A DNA stretch of 64,000 bases from Lingula anatina (Eukaryota > Brachiopoda > Lingulata > Lingulida > Lingulidae). Within the stretch, counting starts at the first letter, position 1; each line of letters starts with the position of its first letter. Below are positions 12,604 to 23,736 of this stretch, in pieces. The DNA lies in NCBI RefSeq assembly GCF_001039355.2, contig NW_019775432.1, positions 290,237 to 354,236 on the forward strand, read 5' to 3'. Below the pieces are notes generated by a model. That model was not told the DNA's origin. It made no database searches and saw only the letters and a list, made by a program, of their open reading frames with translations. A program made the translations under genes and the position numbers.

Positions 12604-13138
12604 CAGAGAGAGAGTGAATCACTGTCTAGTCAATCCAATCTCTGCAGAAAATATAGTCTCCTGCAGGAAATTGTGATATTGCGCACTGCACTCAGCAGTA
12701 TATAGGCCTACATTAGTATATAGATCTGGATTGGCTGAGCCACGTGTGTGTGTGCATGTGTATGTTAATGTGTGTGTGTGTGTGTGCGCGTGTGTGTGTG
12801 TGTGAGTGTGTGTGTGTGTTTACCTCCACACTGTATTCCCCTATTTTCCGGGCAACTCCCAGCATCCTCCTCGCACTTGTATTCCGAGGCTGCAATAAAA
12901 ATTTGACATCAAAATCAACCATGGAGGGGGTCACCCGCACAAACTGTGCCGAATGCTCTGAACAAATAGTCAACCACATCGTTTCTTATATTATAAATGA
13001 TGTCAGTGACGTCTACGCAAAATTATTTTCTTATTGTCTTATTCCTTACGCGAAAAGAAAAAAATAATAATTACCCTGGATCGGGACAAGAGCAGCGGCG
13101 AGAAGACACCCAAGTAGCAACATTCTCATAACACTCAT
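8768..13138 (-). CDS. Integrin beta stalk-only protein (I-EGF plus beta-tail, no head)
   Basis: Exons in transcription order: 13138-13075 signal peptide (MSVMRMLLLGCLLAAALVP); 12889-12824; 12231-12134, 11903-11781 and 10940-10848 carrying integrin-type EGF repeats (CECGVCKC, GFAGEACECP, CECGKCRC); 9698-9566 beta-tail (TCPGKC...KACVQF, DCRKYNI); 8881-8768 (CRFRTDDDCTM...RVFVERTQ). All listed junctions have GT/AG sites and compatible phases (1,1,0,0,0,1). The family normally has PSI, hybrid and vWA-like beta-I domains before the EGFs. Here the signal peptide leads straight into cysteine-rich stalk sequence, so no ligand-binding head is encoded. A further phase 1-1 exon, 9389-9324, encodes DFLCNRG...PNLGIMGIIIA, which resembles the start of an integrin membrane segment but lies before the 8881 exon. 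No cytoplasmic-tail exon was found, so the 3' end is unresolved. ITGBL1 is the nearest known concept but lacks a beta-tail. Confidence 0.75.
9324..9389 (-). CDS. Candidate integrin pre-membrane exon, out of usual order
   Basis: The exon has an acceptor CTGACTTCAG and a donor GCAG|GTTAGA and is exactly 66 nt in phase 1-1. It encodes DFLCNRGLRVF followed by a short hydrophobic run PNLGIMGIIIA. In integrin beta chains a Cys followed by a hydrophobic start of the membrane helix comes after the DDC-containing strand, yet here it precedes that exon (8881-8768) on the minus strand. It may be an alternative exon, a rearranged exon or an assembly artefact. Confidence 0.4.
9738..9779. repeat. Degenerate GTCA/GTTA tetranucleotide tract, left part
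   Basis: The sequence is rich in AGTCAGTTAGTC-like words. The same kind of tract resumes at about 10466-10660, which suggests the MITE at 9780-10464 inserted into it. Confidence 0.5.
9780..10464. mobile_element. TIR MITE with internal 102-bp tandem repeat
   Basis: The left terminus GCCCCTATTTCACACAGACC and its reverse complement at 10277-10296 form TIRs of more than 40 bp, with CACGAATCCCACGAATCGCC as the inner part. Two 102-bp direct repeats (about 9854-10057) carry the box ATTCGTGGGATTCGGCTGG. The right-hand 168 bp (about 10129-10296) is repeated in tandem at 10297-10464 and again ends in the TIR. The ATTCGTG/CACGAAT word recurs throughout. There is no transposase. Confidence 0.8.
10466..10660. 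repeat. Degenerate GTCA tract and CCAA run
   Basis: Continuation of the tetranucleotide-like tract (CAGTC, TCAATC words) ending in an (CCAA)n stretch near 10607-10640. Confidence 0.5.
12534..12614. repeat. (TG)n-(AG)n microsatellite
   Basis: A compound dinucleotide repeat inside an intron of the integrin-stalk gene, about 35 bp of TG followed by about 40 bp of AG with interruptions. Confidence 0.95.
12744..12820. repeat. (TG)n microsatellite beside a splice donor
   Basis: An interrupted TG repeat on the plus strand. On the coding (minus) strand it reads as CA repeat starting immediately after the donor of exon 12889-12824 (G|GTAAACACACAC). Confidence 0.95.
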
Positions 13139-14853
13139 AACTGCAAAATGTAGTCATGGCGTTTTACCCATGTACATATACTACTACTGTTCCGGAAATC
13201 GGGCACTATTTGGATCACTTGAATCAGCCGGTAACAGGATAAGGCCAATGAATAATCTATTTGGCATACGGCACAGTGAAATTGAAGCGTACATCTCATC
13301 ATCACCCCCGTAATGTTTTCCCCTTTAAAAAAAAAACGAAAAAAAGCCAATTGTTATAGTGCATTCCGAGTAGAAACGAGAAGAAAAGCTTGATCTAACC
13401 GTAAGACGTGATGCCTTATATGCATGCGAAACATGGAAAATCAGCTTTTACCAACAAAGCAGTTCTTGATGCACTTTAAAAAATCCACACAGTGGCAGTG
13501 TCTACAATAGCCACTACAAGTACTTCTTGTATCAGCAGCATAGCCTACGTTTCAAGGCCCCTCAGTTTAACTTAAAATAAACAAAGAAGAAGAATAATAT
13601 CAACGCTTATAATTTGGGTTCCTTGTCAGACAACTTATTATAAACATTCAACACTTTTTAAAGATGTAATTCTATATATTATTTAGTTTTGTATTTTCTA
13701 CATAATGTCGTCCACTGAAAGTAAAGAATGAACAATGTTGTGGCTGTTTTTCTGTCTCCTCGGTGAAGAGCCGAGTAACACTCATAAAATGATCAGCCTT
13801 AATTGCTAGTCCATGCAATAGGAAACCAAACTTTAAGGAAATTTGTGCATATTATAGTAATCACTTCAGTAGGCCAGTTTGATATTTCAATTTCCTACGT
13901 TTTATCATCCCCGATTAAATTAGGAAATGACAGTGGATAGTGAAACAAAGTTAACAGATATAACGGAGCATCTAAGTTCATTCGCTTTTAACTTTGCATG
14001 ACATCTACTCTGAAAAGGACACTTAAGGGAATGATTTTTTAAAAATCTACTTATTTGATGATTTCTTTTCTGCCCAAATGGTATATTTTATACAATGCAG
14101 CCATCTTGAACATTTCGGACAAATCCAGCCTTATGTGATCTTGTAAGTTACTCGCGCCTCCGTGTAAAAGTGTTCAGTAATTATAAAGCATTTTAAAAGG
14201 CATGATAGACGAGTTCATAACGCGCCTCTTTATGAGCGATGTATCTGTGCGAAATTGCACAGAAAATATGAGTGAATTACCAGTAAAATAAATCTCTTTG
14301 TGATTGAAGGTAGGGGTAGCTACGGACCGGCCAATGTGACCTTCAAGGTCCTGTTAGTTGACACAACTTGAGCAAGATTCCACGGTTTGTCGTGTTTCTA
14401 CTGATCTTTCATCTTTTTTTTTTTTTTTTTTTTTGTAAAATGAAGTACCATACTGCACCATAAATTTATTATATATCTATAGAATTCCATCAATTGATGG
14501 CCGTTTTGGATTTTTTGACCAAACGGTGAATTTTTTCAGAGAGTTAGGCCTCCAGTTCGATTGAATATGTCAAGAGGTAACTGCAAACAATGGACAATAG
14601 AAGTGTCACCCCCTGAATCAGAGTAATCAAATAATAATCAAGTAATCAATAATTAAAGTAGGCAGATCTTGAGTAGTTATAATGCCTGGTCTACATTTTG
14701 TGTTTTGGTGTTTTTTTTTCTTTTTTTGTTAAATTTGATCTTAATAAAATGATACCATGAACATATCATTCCACAGCTATTTATCTCCCCCAAAGTATTC
14801 GATCAGTAGGGGTGACATTTCTATTGTCCAGTGTGTGTACATGCCATGCCACA
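13139..14853. other. Upstream flank of integrin-stalk gene, no gene recognised
   Basis: A splice acceptor TTTTGCAG lies immediately 5' of the signal-peptide ATG, so a 5' untranslated exon probably lies somewhere here. A poly-T run occurs at 14411-14434. No coding region is recognised. Confidence 0.45.
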
Positions 14854-15101
14854 CAGTGGCGGATTTAGGGGGGGGGAGGGTCAGGGGGTCCTGACGCCCC
14901 CCCTTCGATTTCTGGTTTCCCTTTGAAATTATTATTTTGACTAGTTGAATCATAGTTCTAAACCGTACCAAATGGCACCATTCGCCCTCTAAAATACCCA
15001 AAATTTTCAGGACCCTTCATTGAGCCCCAAACCCCACGCCAAGTGGGGGTGGGGGTCGGCTTCGCATCCGCTGGCCCCATCTAATCCTGGATCCGCCCCT
15101 G
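14854..15101. mobile_element. hAT MITE with 8-bp target duplication
   Basis: The 248-bp element starts CAGTGGCGGATTTAGG and ends CCTGGATCCGCCCCTG, which are inverted copies. It is flanked on both sides by the identical 8-mer ATGCCACA (14846-14853 and 15102-15109). An 8-bp duplication and CAG...CTG termini are diagnostic of hAT elements. It has G/C homopolymers and no coding capacity. Confidence 0.92.
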
Positions 15102-15400
15102 ATGCCACATGGCCATTTGGTGCTTTTATCCGCGGTGTCACACTTTTTTTTGTACTGTAAGAAAATTGCAGAAATAATGTGTACGAAGATGCAAACAATA
15201 GGCCTACTGATACACCAGAACAACCTGGCGATATTTTTTCCCTGAAAAGTGCCCTTACTTTGTTAAATACGAATTACTGATCAAAGAGGAGAGAAATGTG
15301 TGTACGAGATGCTGTTTAAAAAGCAACGCTGTCACATATTGGATAAAACAAAAGATAAGTTTATTTTACATCTCTCGGACTGTCATTTTTTATGTCGTGC

Positions 15401-15905
15401 ATCTCTCCAAATGAATATTTTTATATAGATATGCATATTAATTGTATAAAATCCATTCATTATTCCTAGCGTACATTTCTCCAAGAGTGTTTTCATATAG
15501 ATAAACATATTAATTGTAATAAAAATCCATCCATTATTCTTAGCGTACATTTCTCCAATTGAATATTTTCATATAGATATACTTATTAATTGTATAAAAT
15601 ACATTCATAACTCTTAGCGTACATTTCCCCAAGAGTATGATTTCATGTAGATAAACATATTAATTGTAATTAAATCCATTCATTATTCTTAGTGTACATT
15701 TCTCCAAGTGGATATCTTCATATAGATATACATACTAATTGTATAAAATCCATTCATTATTCTTAGTGTACATTTCTCCAAGTGGATATCTTCATATAGA
15801 TATACATACTAATTATATAAAACCCATTCATTATTCTTAGCGTACTTTTCTCCAATTGAATACTTTCATACAGATATAATTATTAATTGTATAAAATCCT
15901 TTCAT
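15401..15905. repeat. Minisatellite, about seven ~73-77-bp units
   Basis: Units begin with a CATTTCTCCAA-type word at about 15401, 15474, 15548, 15621, 15698, 15770 and 15844. Each contains CATATAGATA, TTAATTGTA and ATTCATTATTCTTAGCGTA. Alternate units share variants (AAGAGTG versus AATTGAA), which suggests higher-order dimers in part of the array. Confidence 0.9.
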
Positions 15906-18290
15906 TATTCTCAACGTCTTAAATAATATTAATGGAACACACCGTGTACCTACCTGTATGGTTCCCCATGTAGTAAAGAAAATCAACCTATGATATATGT
16001 ATCTGAATACAACTGAATTTTAAATCCAATATGCAACAGTAACTGTCCCATAAGTTATTATTGTTATCTCATATTAGTTGATTTGCAGTATTAACAACCT
16101 ATCTAATACCGGTAGCCAGGCTCTTGAACACTGAAGAGAATTGTTCCCACAACTACTCTGGATATAAAGCTATGGGACATATTTTGATTATGCTAAATAA
16201 TATTTAATTTGTTTTCTTTAAGAAAACTCTTTTTCAACCAACTGACCAGAACTGTCAAATGCCATCAAATTCAATAGCAATACAATAGAGTGATCCAAAT
16301 CCTTATTTCTTTTTGTCTTTAGTTTCCTCATCAGTTATCTAGAACCTGCAATACTGGTAAGATAATATCTAAACAAATGCTTATATACCACAGAAAATTC
16401 AAGTGTATTGTCTGTGTCAAAAATACGTTCTGACCAGGGCTCTATGTATGGATCTCACCCGCTGTCGTATATGGGAACTTTTTCTCAGTACAGCAGCATT
16501 TATTTAGCTCTTATGACTATGACCTTATGACAAACAAACATCTGGTATGCTAAATATTATTTCTATAATGGCAAACTAGCAACAATGGTTGGCACGTACT
16601 CAAGTACATGTATTGAAATGTGCCACTATGAAATAAGTGTACAATTGGTATTCAAAATGACAGCAATATTGGTTAACCTAGAATATATTCTCCAATAAAA
16701 AGTATTTTTGAAATAGATATTTCACCAAATAGATTCCATCTACATTAAATATTACACTGACAATATGTAGGATCTGTTTAGAGGCCCAAACTATTGGGTT
16801 AACCTGGCAGCGTGTACTAATTCAGTCACGTGCTTCTCTTAAAATAACATAGAACTTAATTACAAGAAGAGGTTTCTGTAACATAAGGTTGATAAGAGAG
16901 GAACTGCTCACCAACACAGTTCACACACAAAACATAAACCATTCACAAATCTCAGGATGGTAACAATATGTTAACACTGGTGTGCAATTCATTTAAGTAA
17001 TGGAATCCAGCCTGCTGTTATGGTGATCCAAAATGAGGGCTTGAAGCTTTTAGGTATCCAGCTACATGTGCGTAAAACTCACAAGAAATGATATTATTGT
17101 GTTACCCTATCTTTATCTTCCATTCGCCAGGACGTGTGGGGTGGGGTTTTTTATTATGTGTTATTTACTGCAAAAACAACCACTAAAATGCACCAGAGGG
17201 GAGGGCATGCAAAACATGCCCCATGCGGTAAAATATCACCTTGAAATAGAAAGAAAAGAAAGAAAGAAGAATGACCAAATCCAAATAAAAGGGAAAACCC
17301 TAGTTTCTGCTATTTGCAAATCTTATGACCTCAAAATTAACAAATAAGACTGTCCAGAAGTTATTTTAACCTTAAAAATGCAACGTCTCGTATTGGCCCT
17401 TTATCGTGCACTTGGCGATCACATCCTACAATGTACACTGCTCACTAGTCTCATTAATAATGTGGGTAAAATTTTGAGGAGGCGACACCTGACTGATACA
17501 TCGCACAGGCGTGGTGACAGGTGGTTAAAGCTGATCAGAGCCCTCATTCCCTGATGATGTCTGACTTTCAGTAGATTAAATGTTGACTGGTAAATCTCAG
17601 TTTATGTTATCAACAGCAACTGGCAAATGAAACTTTAATGGTCTTTGAGTTATGCATGTATTGGATCATGATATCCTTCATGTATTTTAAAAATATAAAA
17701 TGGATAATAAAAAAGTGCCTGTATGTGTCTGAACTACAATTTACAACTGATATTCAGTACTGGGGAAGTATATGTAATGAGTACAATAAGGTATGAATAA
17801 TAGAGAGGCCAGGAAGAGAAATATGAGAGAATGTCTTCCTGGATAAAGAGCTCGAGAGAGAAAAACCGACATTCGTATATATGGATGTATACGACTGCTA
17901 CGATGAATTTAGTGAAGAGATAAATGTTTCCACAGCGGAGTATGAACACCTAAAAATTCCAAGAAAATGAATCAAGAAAACAAATGTCCCCAGAAATACC
18001 GGAGTAGAATATTGCGGTTGAAGAGGGTTTAATGAGACACTCCATGTCATGTGCAGCATGACGTTCATATAACAGTCGTAGAGACTGACGGCTACATGCA
18101 ACACCTGGAATACCAGTGATAAGTCTTACTTTAACAATGGCCGGTAGAGGTAAACAACACCTTAGATACTGCCTGTATGCTCAAGTCTAATTGAAAAACA
18201 AACAAATTGGCATAGTTTTGGAAATGAAGGGATTTCTAAATAGATGAACACCATTTGAGACATGGGTGAAACTAATGGCCCAATGAGTGA
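15906..18290. other. Intergenic / 3' flank of HEPN-STAND gene
   Basis: No coding region is recognised apart from frames inside the dispersed repeat at 17172-17475. The part next to 18290 should hold the 3' UTR of the minus-strand gene, but no confident polyadenylation signal was identified. Confidence 0.45.
17172..17475 (+). repeat. Dispersed ~300-bp repeat B, copy 1
   Basis: A direct, roughly 90% identical copy exists at 24701-25015. Both start AAAACAACCACTAAAATGCA and end GTGGGTAAAATTTT, and both contain GTGCACTTGGCGATC. The two copies flank the HEPN-STAND locus in the same orientation. The function or element class is unknown. Confidence 0.85.
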
Positions 18291-21200
18291 CTAAACTATT
18301 GTGCACCATGATTTTCTATGGAATTCATTAGATTGCTCAAAAGCACAACGAAGTTGAAGCAACCTTAAATCTAAATCATCGGTCCCGGGATATATCTCCT
18401 CTCTCACTGCAAAACATTTCTTGTAGTAATCACTGGCTTCTCCATACTTCTCCATTTGGTGTAACACAATAGCAATATTTTTGTAGCAGGAGGCAGTACA
18501 AGGGTGTTTGCGACTTATCTTTTCTTGCACTGCAAGAGCTTTTTTGTAATGAGCAAGTGCATTTTGATACTCATTCAAACCAAACAATGCCGTTCCGATA
18601 TTGTTGTAGGAGTTTGCAATATCAGTGTGTTTGGGACCAAGTATCTCAAGTCTCATTACAAGGCATTTTTTGTAATATTTAAGTGCGTTTTCATACTCTC
18701 CCGCTTTATTCAACATAATACCGATATTTTCGTAACAGGTGGCAGTACAAGGGTGTTTAGCAGATAGCAGTGCCTCCGTTTCATGTGCCAATAATTTGGT
18801 AATATCTAGGGCATCCTTATAGAGACAAAATGTACAGAATGTGTTTGCAATACATAATAAGTTGTCCATACTTTCCATTTTTTCAGAAATTTCTTGGGTT
18901 TCGAAATGTTTGAGAATTAAGGAAGCAGTATGTTTTATGTGTGGTAAAATATTTGCCTTTGAAGTACCAACATCTTTGCTATTAAGCATTTTGATAACAT
19001 TTATATAATAACTGCAATAGGTATGCTGAATTTTAAAAATATTGTCATATTTCTCGGCATTGATTTCTGCATATTCTCTAATTAAAGGGTGAATATCATA
19101 GATGTCATTGTCTGCATTAACGAGTGATTTGTTGACAAGGCTGTCTAGGATATGCTCACAATCATTTTGGTCTAAGCCTAAAACACCAGAGACTTCTTTG
19201 AGAGTAAATGCAACGGGGAATATATGCAGTGCAAGGAACACTTTTTTTGCTTCAGGTTCTAATGTTTCATAAGGAATATCAAAGCAAGTTCTTATTTCCT
19301 CCGGCATGCTGGAAATGGAAAGAGCGCGTAAAACCTTTTGAGTTTTCATTTTCTCTAACACTGTTTCTGTTGGTTTATTAGCAAGTAATGCAGCTAGCAA
19401 TTTTAAAGCTAGGGGGCTATGGCCACACATTTCTGCCATTTCATCTAATGTCTTTAACTCACTGTGCGTGGGACTGGTTGATTTTCTTTCCCACATGATT
19501 TCACGTGATGAGGCTTTATCAACTGGAGGAATGTCTAACACAACTATGTTATGTGTTGTGAAATCAAACTTTTCACGACTTGTACATAACAAAGTGATAT
19601 GGTTTGTTGAATTCATCACATCCTTCAAAAATCCCATAAACTCCTCTCTGTTTGAACTGATAATAGAGTCGTTATTGTCGAGGATAAGTAATGTATCTAC
19701 AGTCAAACCACACAAAATCTGTTTGAATATGTTTTCATAATCAGAGTATAAATCTTTCAAAGGGCGTGTTGGGTGATAGTGTTGGACAAGTGATAACTTG
19801 ACAGATTTAAGATCTGAAACTTGCCTCATATCAATGTACAGCACATTTTGCATGTTTTGCCCGACCTTAACTGCTATGCTGGTCTTACCGATACCCCCCA
19901 TCCCGGTCAGGAGAACGAGTTGTTTTTCTTCGATATGTTGGTGTATTTTGGTAATGATATCATCACGTCCCTTCAGCTCTGTGTTCATTCCTGGTAACGC
20001 AGTGGACAGCAGCTGGCAAGGGGATTCTGAAAAGTACACTGAACATTTTATCGCATTTTTAACCTTGGGGCACCCATACAACATTGGTCAAAAAAGTTGT
20101 CCCACCCCCATTTCCATGTACTTTTATTTACAAATGATCACCTTACAGGTGTATATTGTTATAAACGGTGCTTTTTATTCTAGATACGATGTATAACATG
20201 ATTAATGGTTTAAAAAAACACAAAATAGTGGTGTGAATATGCACACTTTATACCATTTAGTCAAATTTATAACAGAAACTCCCTCAAATCCAATGTTTCA
20301 CTGTGATTTCCATAGATGTAAAGAAGTGTCTATAAAATTGAACAGACACCATCAAATGTCACCAAATTTACACATAATTAGCATTAGGATGTGCTCGTTA
20401 AAGGTCACGTGCCTAATAGCGTGTGCGTCTACCGCGTAATGTAATTATCTCCTGTAGATGGAGCGACAAGCCTTCAACAAGGGTAATAATTCTGTTTTGT
20501 GGGATATTGCCCCATCCATCCTAAAGAGCGTGGCGGAATTGGTCCAGATTATTTCGAAATTGGTTCTCCTCTGCAATGCACATTCCAATTAATGCCACAG
20601 GGGCTCAGTAGGATTAATTTCAGGGCTCAAAGACGGTTGTCCCATCCTTAGAGCCCTGTGTTTCAGCGACAAATCACTTGCCATACGGGAGCTGTGAGCA
20701 AATGCGTTGTCACAATGAAGCCGGTAGCATACCTGAAGTCATCTCTTGCAAATGGAGTGAGCTATCTGTTGAGAATGTTACCGTAAAACGCCCCAGTCAC
20801 GTTTTGTTCCAGAAGGAACAATGTACTAGTACTAATACCACGGGCTTGGAATGTTCCCCAAATGCCGACTGATCAGGTGATATTATCCTGCACACAACCT
20901 TCCAAGAGGCATTTTTCAACATGTCTACGGACCCTCATTTTACCATCGATGGGATACAAGAAATTATTTGATTCTGCAGCAAAACCGACTTCCTTCCAGT
21001 GGATGGCAGGTTCAGGTGCCTGTGGGATCACCGAACGTAGCATTCTCAGCTGATATCTCACTCCATCTACAAGAACTGACTTAGGGGTTAACTCGAGGCT
21101 TCATCATAACAGCACAATTGCTCACACTTCTCGCCTGGTATGTGATTTGTTGTAGAATCACAATGTTCTAAGGATGGAACCACCATCTCTGAGCCCTGAT

Positions 21201-22714
21201 ATTAACCCTACGAATCACCTGTGACATGAATTGGAGTGTGCAATGCAGAGGAGAACCAACCCCATAAAAACGTGGACCAACTCCCCCAAGCTGTTTAGGA
21301 AGAATGGGATAATATCCCACGAAACAGAATTCTTACCCTTGTTGAAGGCTTGTCGCGCCATCTACAGGAGATAATTGCAGTACGCGGTAGACGCACACGC
21401 TATTAGGCACGTGACCTTTAACGAGTACATCCTAATGCTAATTGTGTGTAAATTTGGTGACATTTGATGGCGTCTTTTCAATTTAATATACATTTCTTTA
21501 CATCTGAGGAAATCACAATAAAACATTGGATTTGAGGGGGTACTGTTATTAATTTGACTAAATGGTATAAAATGTGTATATTTTCACCACTATTTTGCAT
21601 TTTTTGAACCATTAATCATGTTAGACATGGTATCTGGAATAAAAAGCACTAGTTATAACAATTTACACCTGTGAGCTGATCATTTGTAAATAAAAGTNAC
21701 TAAATGGTATAAAATGTGTATATTTTCACCACTATTTTGCATTTTTTGAACCATTAATCATGTTAGACATGGTATCTGGAATAAAAAGCACTAGTTATAA
21801 CAATTTACACCTGTGAGCTGATCATTTGTAAATAAAAGTACATGGAAATGGGGGTGGGACAACCTTTTTGACCAATGTTGTATATAATTTTTTTTCTGAA
21901 AATATACAACTCGGCTGTCAATGACATTGTAAAATTAGAGTGTTACATGTATTAATATTTTGAATGAGTATTACTGAAATTATTTATGCTTGTGCTTTTA
22001 TAAATGTGACTTAATACTTTGATTTTATGAATCATCTGTGTGTCCATTTGTTTGTGGTTATCTGTGTGTGTGTACACGCACCTATATTCGTATTTTATTA
22101 ACTGTGGCTGTATTGATGTTAAGTATTAAATATATGAGCAGAAATTCACCTGAAGCATCTAATGGTTGAATCAGCAATTTATCGTAGTCATCGCTTGTAT
22201 ACAATGTCGACAGAGACAGCAGAGGAGCTTTTAGATTAGTGAACTGGCTCTGGAAGTCTGCGTCTGAGAGTCCATCTGTTCCATGAGCGTTTTTATTGCG
22301 GAACTCCTTCACCCTGCCGATGTTGGCCTCTGTAGATTTGTCCCTTGCTGGGGGATTGTCCCATTTTGCATGAGGATTCAGGTGTGTGATATTTCTTAAT
22401 AAAACTACGGCCAGGGTAATATCCAAATCCTGCAGTTTGACAGGAGGGGCGGGGCTCCCAGGAGGGTAGAGAATTTTCATTTGACTAGGGTTCAAAACTT
22501 TCTTCACTTTTAAGCTGAGCAAGTTACGTTTCACTGTTTGGTCATTTAGGACACCAGATATGTCGCCATTACATGATGGTCCAAAAAGACCCGGGTATCG
22601 TGACTGTAACTGGTTATTGAGAACATCTATAAGTACGTCCTTTGCAAGATACAGTAAAAGTTGCATGCGGAAATAGTTTTCTTGCTTCTTTCGTGTAGTC
22701 TCCGAGCTAGCCAT
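18291..22714 (-). CDS. HEPN-STAND (NB-ARC) NTPase with TPR repeats
   Basis: Two coding exons: 22714-22150 and 20026-18291. The donor TCAG|GTGAAT and acceptor ACTTTTCAG join in matching phase 1 to give a 766-residue protein. Residues 1-188 are a DZIP3/hRUL138-type HEPN domain (VLNPSQ, DITLAVVLLRNITHL, EFRNKNAHG). The R-x4-H motif typical of HEPN RNases is intact (Arg139, His144). Then come an NB-ARC-type P-loop NTPase with Walker A GMGGIGKT (230-237), Walker B LLILDNN (about 301-307), a CTSR sensor (about 336-339) and GHSPLAL (390-396), a winged-helix region, and three kinesin-light-chain-like TPRs (about 610-735). STAND proteins oligomerise on sensing a ligand; the TPRs would be the sensor and HEPN the effector, which is inference. 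The start is the ATG at 22714; an acceptor TTATTGCAG ten bases upstream implies a 5' UTR exon. The intron is nearly filled by the foldback element at 20079-21880. Confidence 0.9.
20079..21880. mobile_element. Foldback element made of two inverted Tc1/mariner halves
   Basis: The ends CAACATTGGTCAAAAAAGTT and its inverse (…CTTTTTGACCAATGTTG) are flanked by TA on both sides (20077-20078, 21881-21882), the Tc1/mariner target site. The inverted similarity is not limited to the ends: it runs inward about 0.8 kb per arm and meets near 20875. Both arms encode degenerate Tc1 transposase C-terminal motifs in opposite directions: minus-strand HCDNAFAHSSR and SPEINPTE, plus-strand HHNSTIAHTSR and SPDINPT. 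Stops and frameshifts make both inactive. A 141-bp exact duplication across the N at 21698 inflates the right arm. Confidence 0.88.
21557..21839. repeat. Exact 141-bp duplication across a single N
   Basis: 21557-21697 and 21699-21839 are identical, separated only by N at 21698. This is the signature of an unmerged contig overlap, not of a biological tandem repeat. Confidence 0.93.
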
Positions 22715-23736
22715 TTGTGTCTTCTGCAATAATCACAAGATGGTTTAAAGGTTCATCAGAACATTTCCATTTTCTCATAAGTATTTGTCAAAGTGTGATA
22801 GAACAAACTGATCACAAAGTCAGCATCATTCTAAGATATAATAGGTATTCTTTAATCTGAGTGATAGAATGATAGCGTAAATTTCATATGTGCTGTTAGT
22901 GCAAGGTAAACTGGTAGTTTTTCACGGAGTTCGATTAAGAGTGTTTGCTTTGAGATGTGAAGGCTTGTGATCAATACCATGGAATGATCGTTGGAAGGAG
23001 TCAAGTTTTTAGCCCCGACCCGTCTAGACCACTGGCTCTGTCGGCTCCACGCCATGTCGGCAAATACCAATCACGGTTAAGCTTTTCTTAGACTACAAGA
23101 ACGTACGTCCTCATCTTTTGAACCACATATATTTTGTGCTCTGTTGGCGCATTTGTTTAGGTGTGATGCTTGTCGCAATGCACCCTTGTAATTTTTTTGT
23201 AAATCGAATGCTAAATTCCCCGAGAGGAAATAGGGAAAAACCTTCGATGGAAATCTGATCGAAAGTCAGAAAGGTAGATTTATAGTTTTTCAACTATGAA
23301 CTAGGACTACACTTTTGACCTTTATTCGAAGGTCAAATTGACCAACATTAAAAAAAATTACATCCATATCTACTTATGAACTTTAATGCACTTAATCGTG
23401 CCATGGCAGTGCAACGTCTTATTAAGTCCTTGCCTTAATCGGCACTTTAAGATCTTTACTAATGCAGTTTTCCAGACTCTATCGCACGAGTGTTAATTGG
23501 AGCACGGTCTTGCATGCTTTAAACACCAACAACTTCCCTTCAAGTTTCTTGGATATAAAAAGAATTGGGGAATGTCCACGGTACGAATACTGTTAGCCCT
23601 GCCTTGTGCACTTTCACTAGCGTTAACATAAATGCAACCGCGAGATATTTCTCAACATAAGGGTGATCAACTGTACTGAATGTGACAAAATCAATAACTG
23701 ATCAAAATATTACTGGTGCTGGTGGATTTTATATTA
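22715..23736. other. Upstream region of HEPN-STAND gene, no gene recognised
   Basis: Short minus-strand frames (22852-23070, 23111-23293) show no family motif. A candidate minus-strand 5' UTR exon with a strong donor (ACG|GTAAGTTC) ends at 26791, which would place the promoter near 26.8-27 kb. This is speculative. Confidence 0.35.

Noticed and set aside
12713-13067. Cys/Val-rich frames over the TG repeats
   Set aside because: They are translations of the dinucleotide microsatellite.
18504-20196. Plus-strand frames opposite the HEPN-STAND gene
   Set aside because: Antisense shadows of the long coding exon.
20862-21061. Short frames in the centre of the foldback element
   Set aside because: Parts of decayed Tc1 transposase in either orientation, not separate genes.
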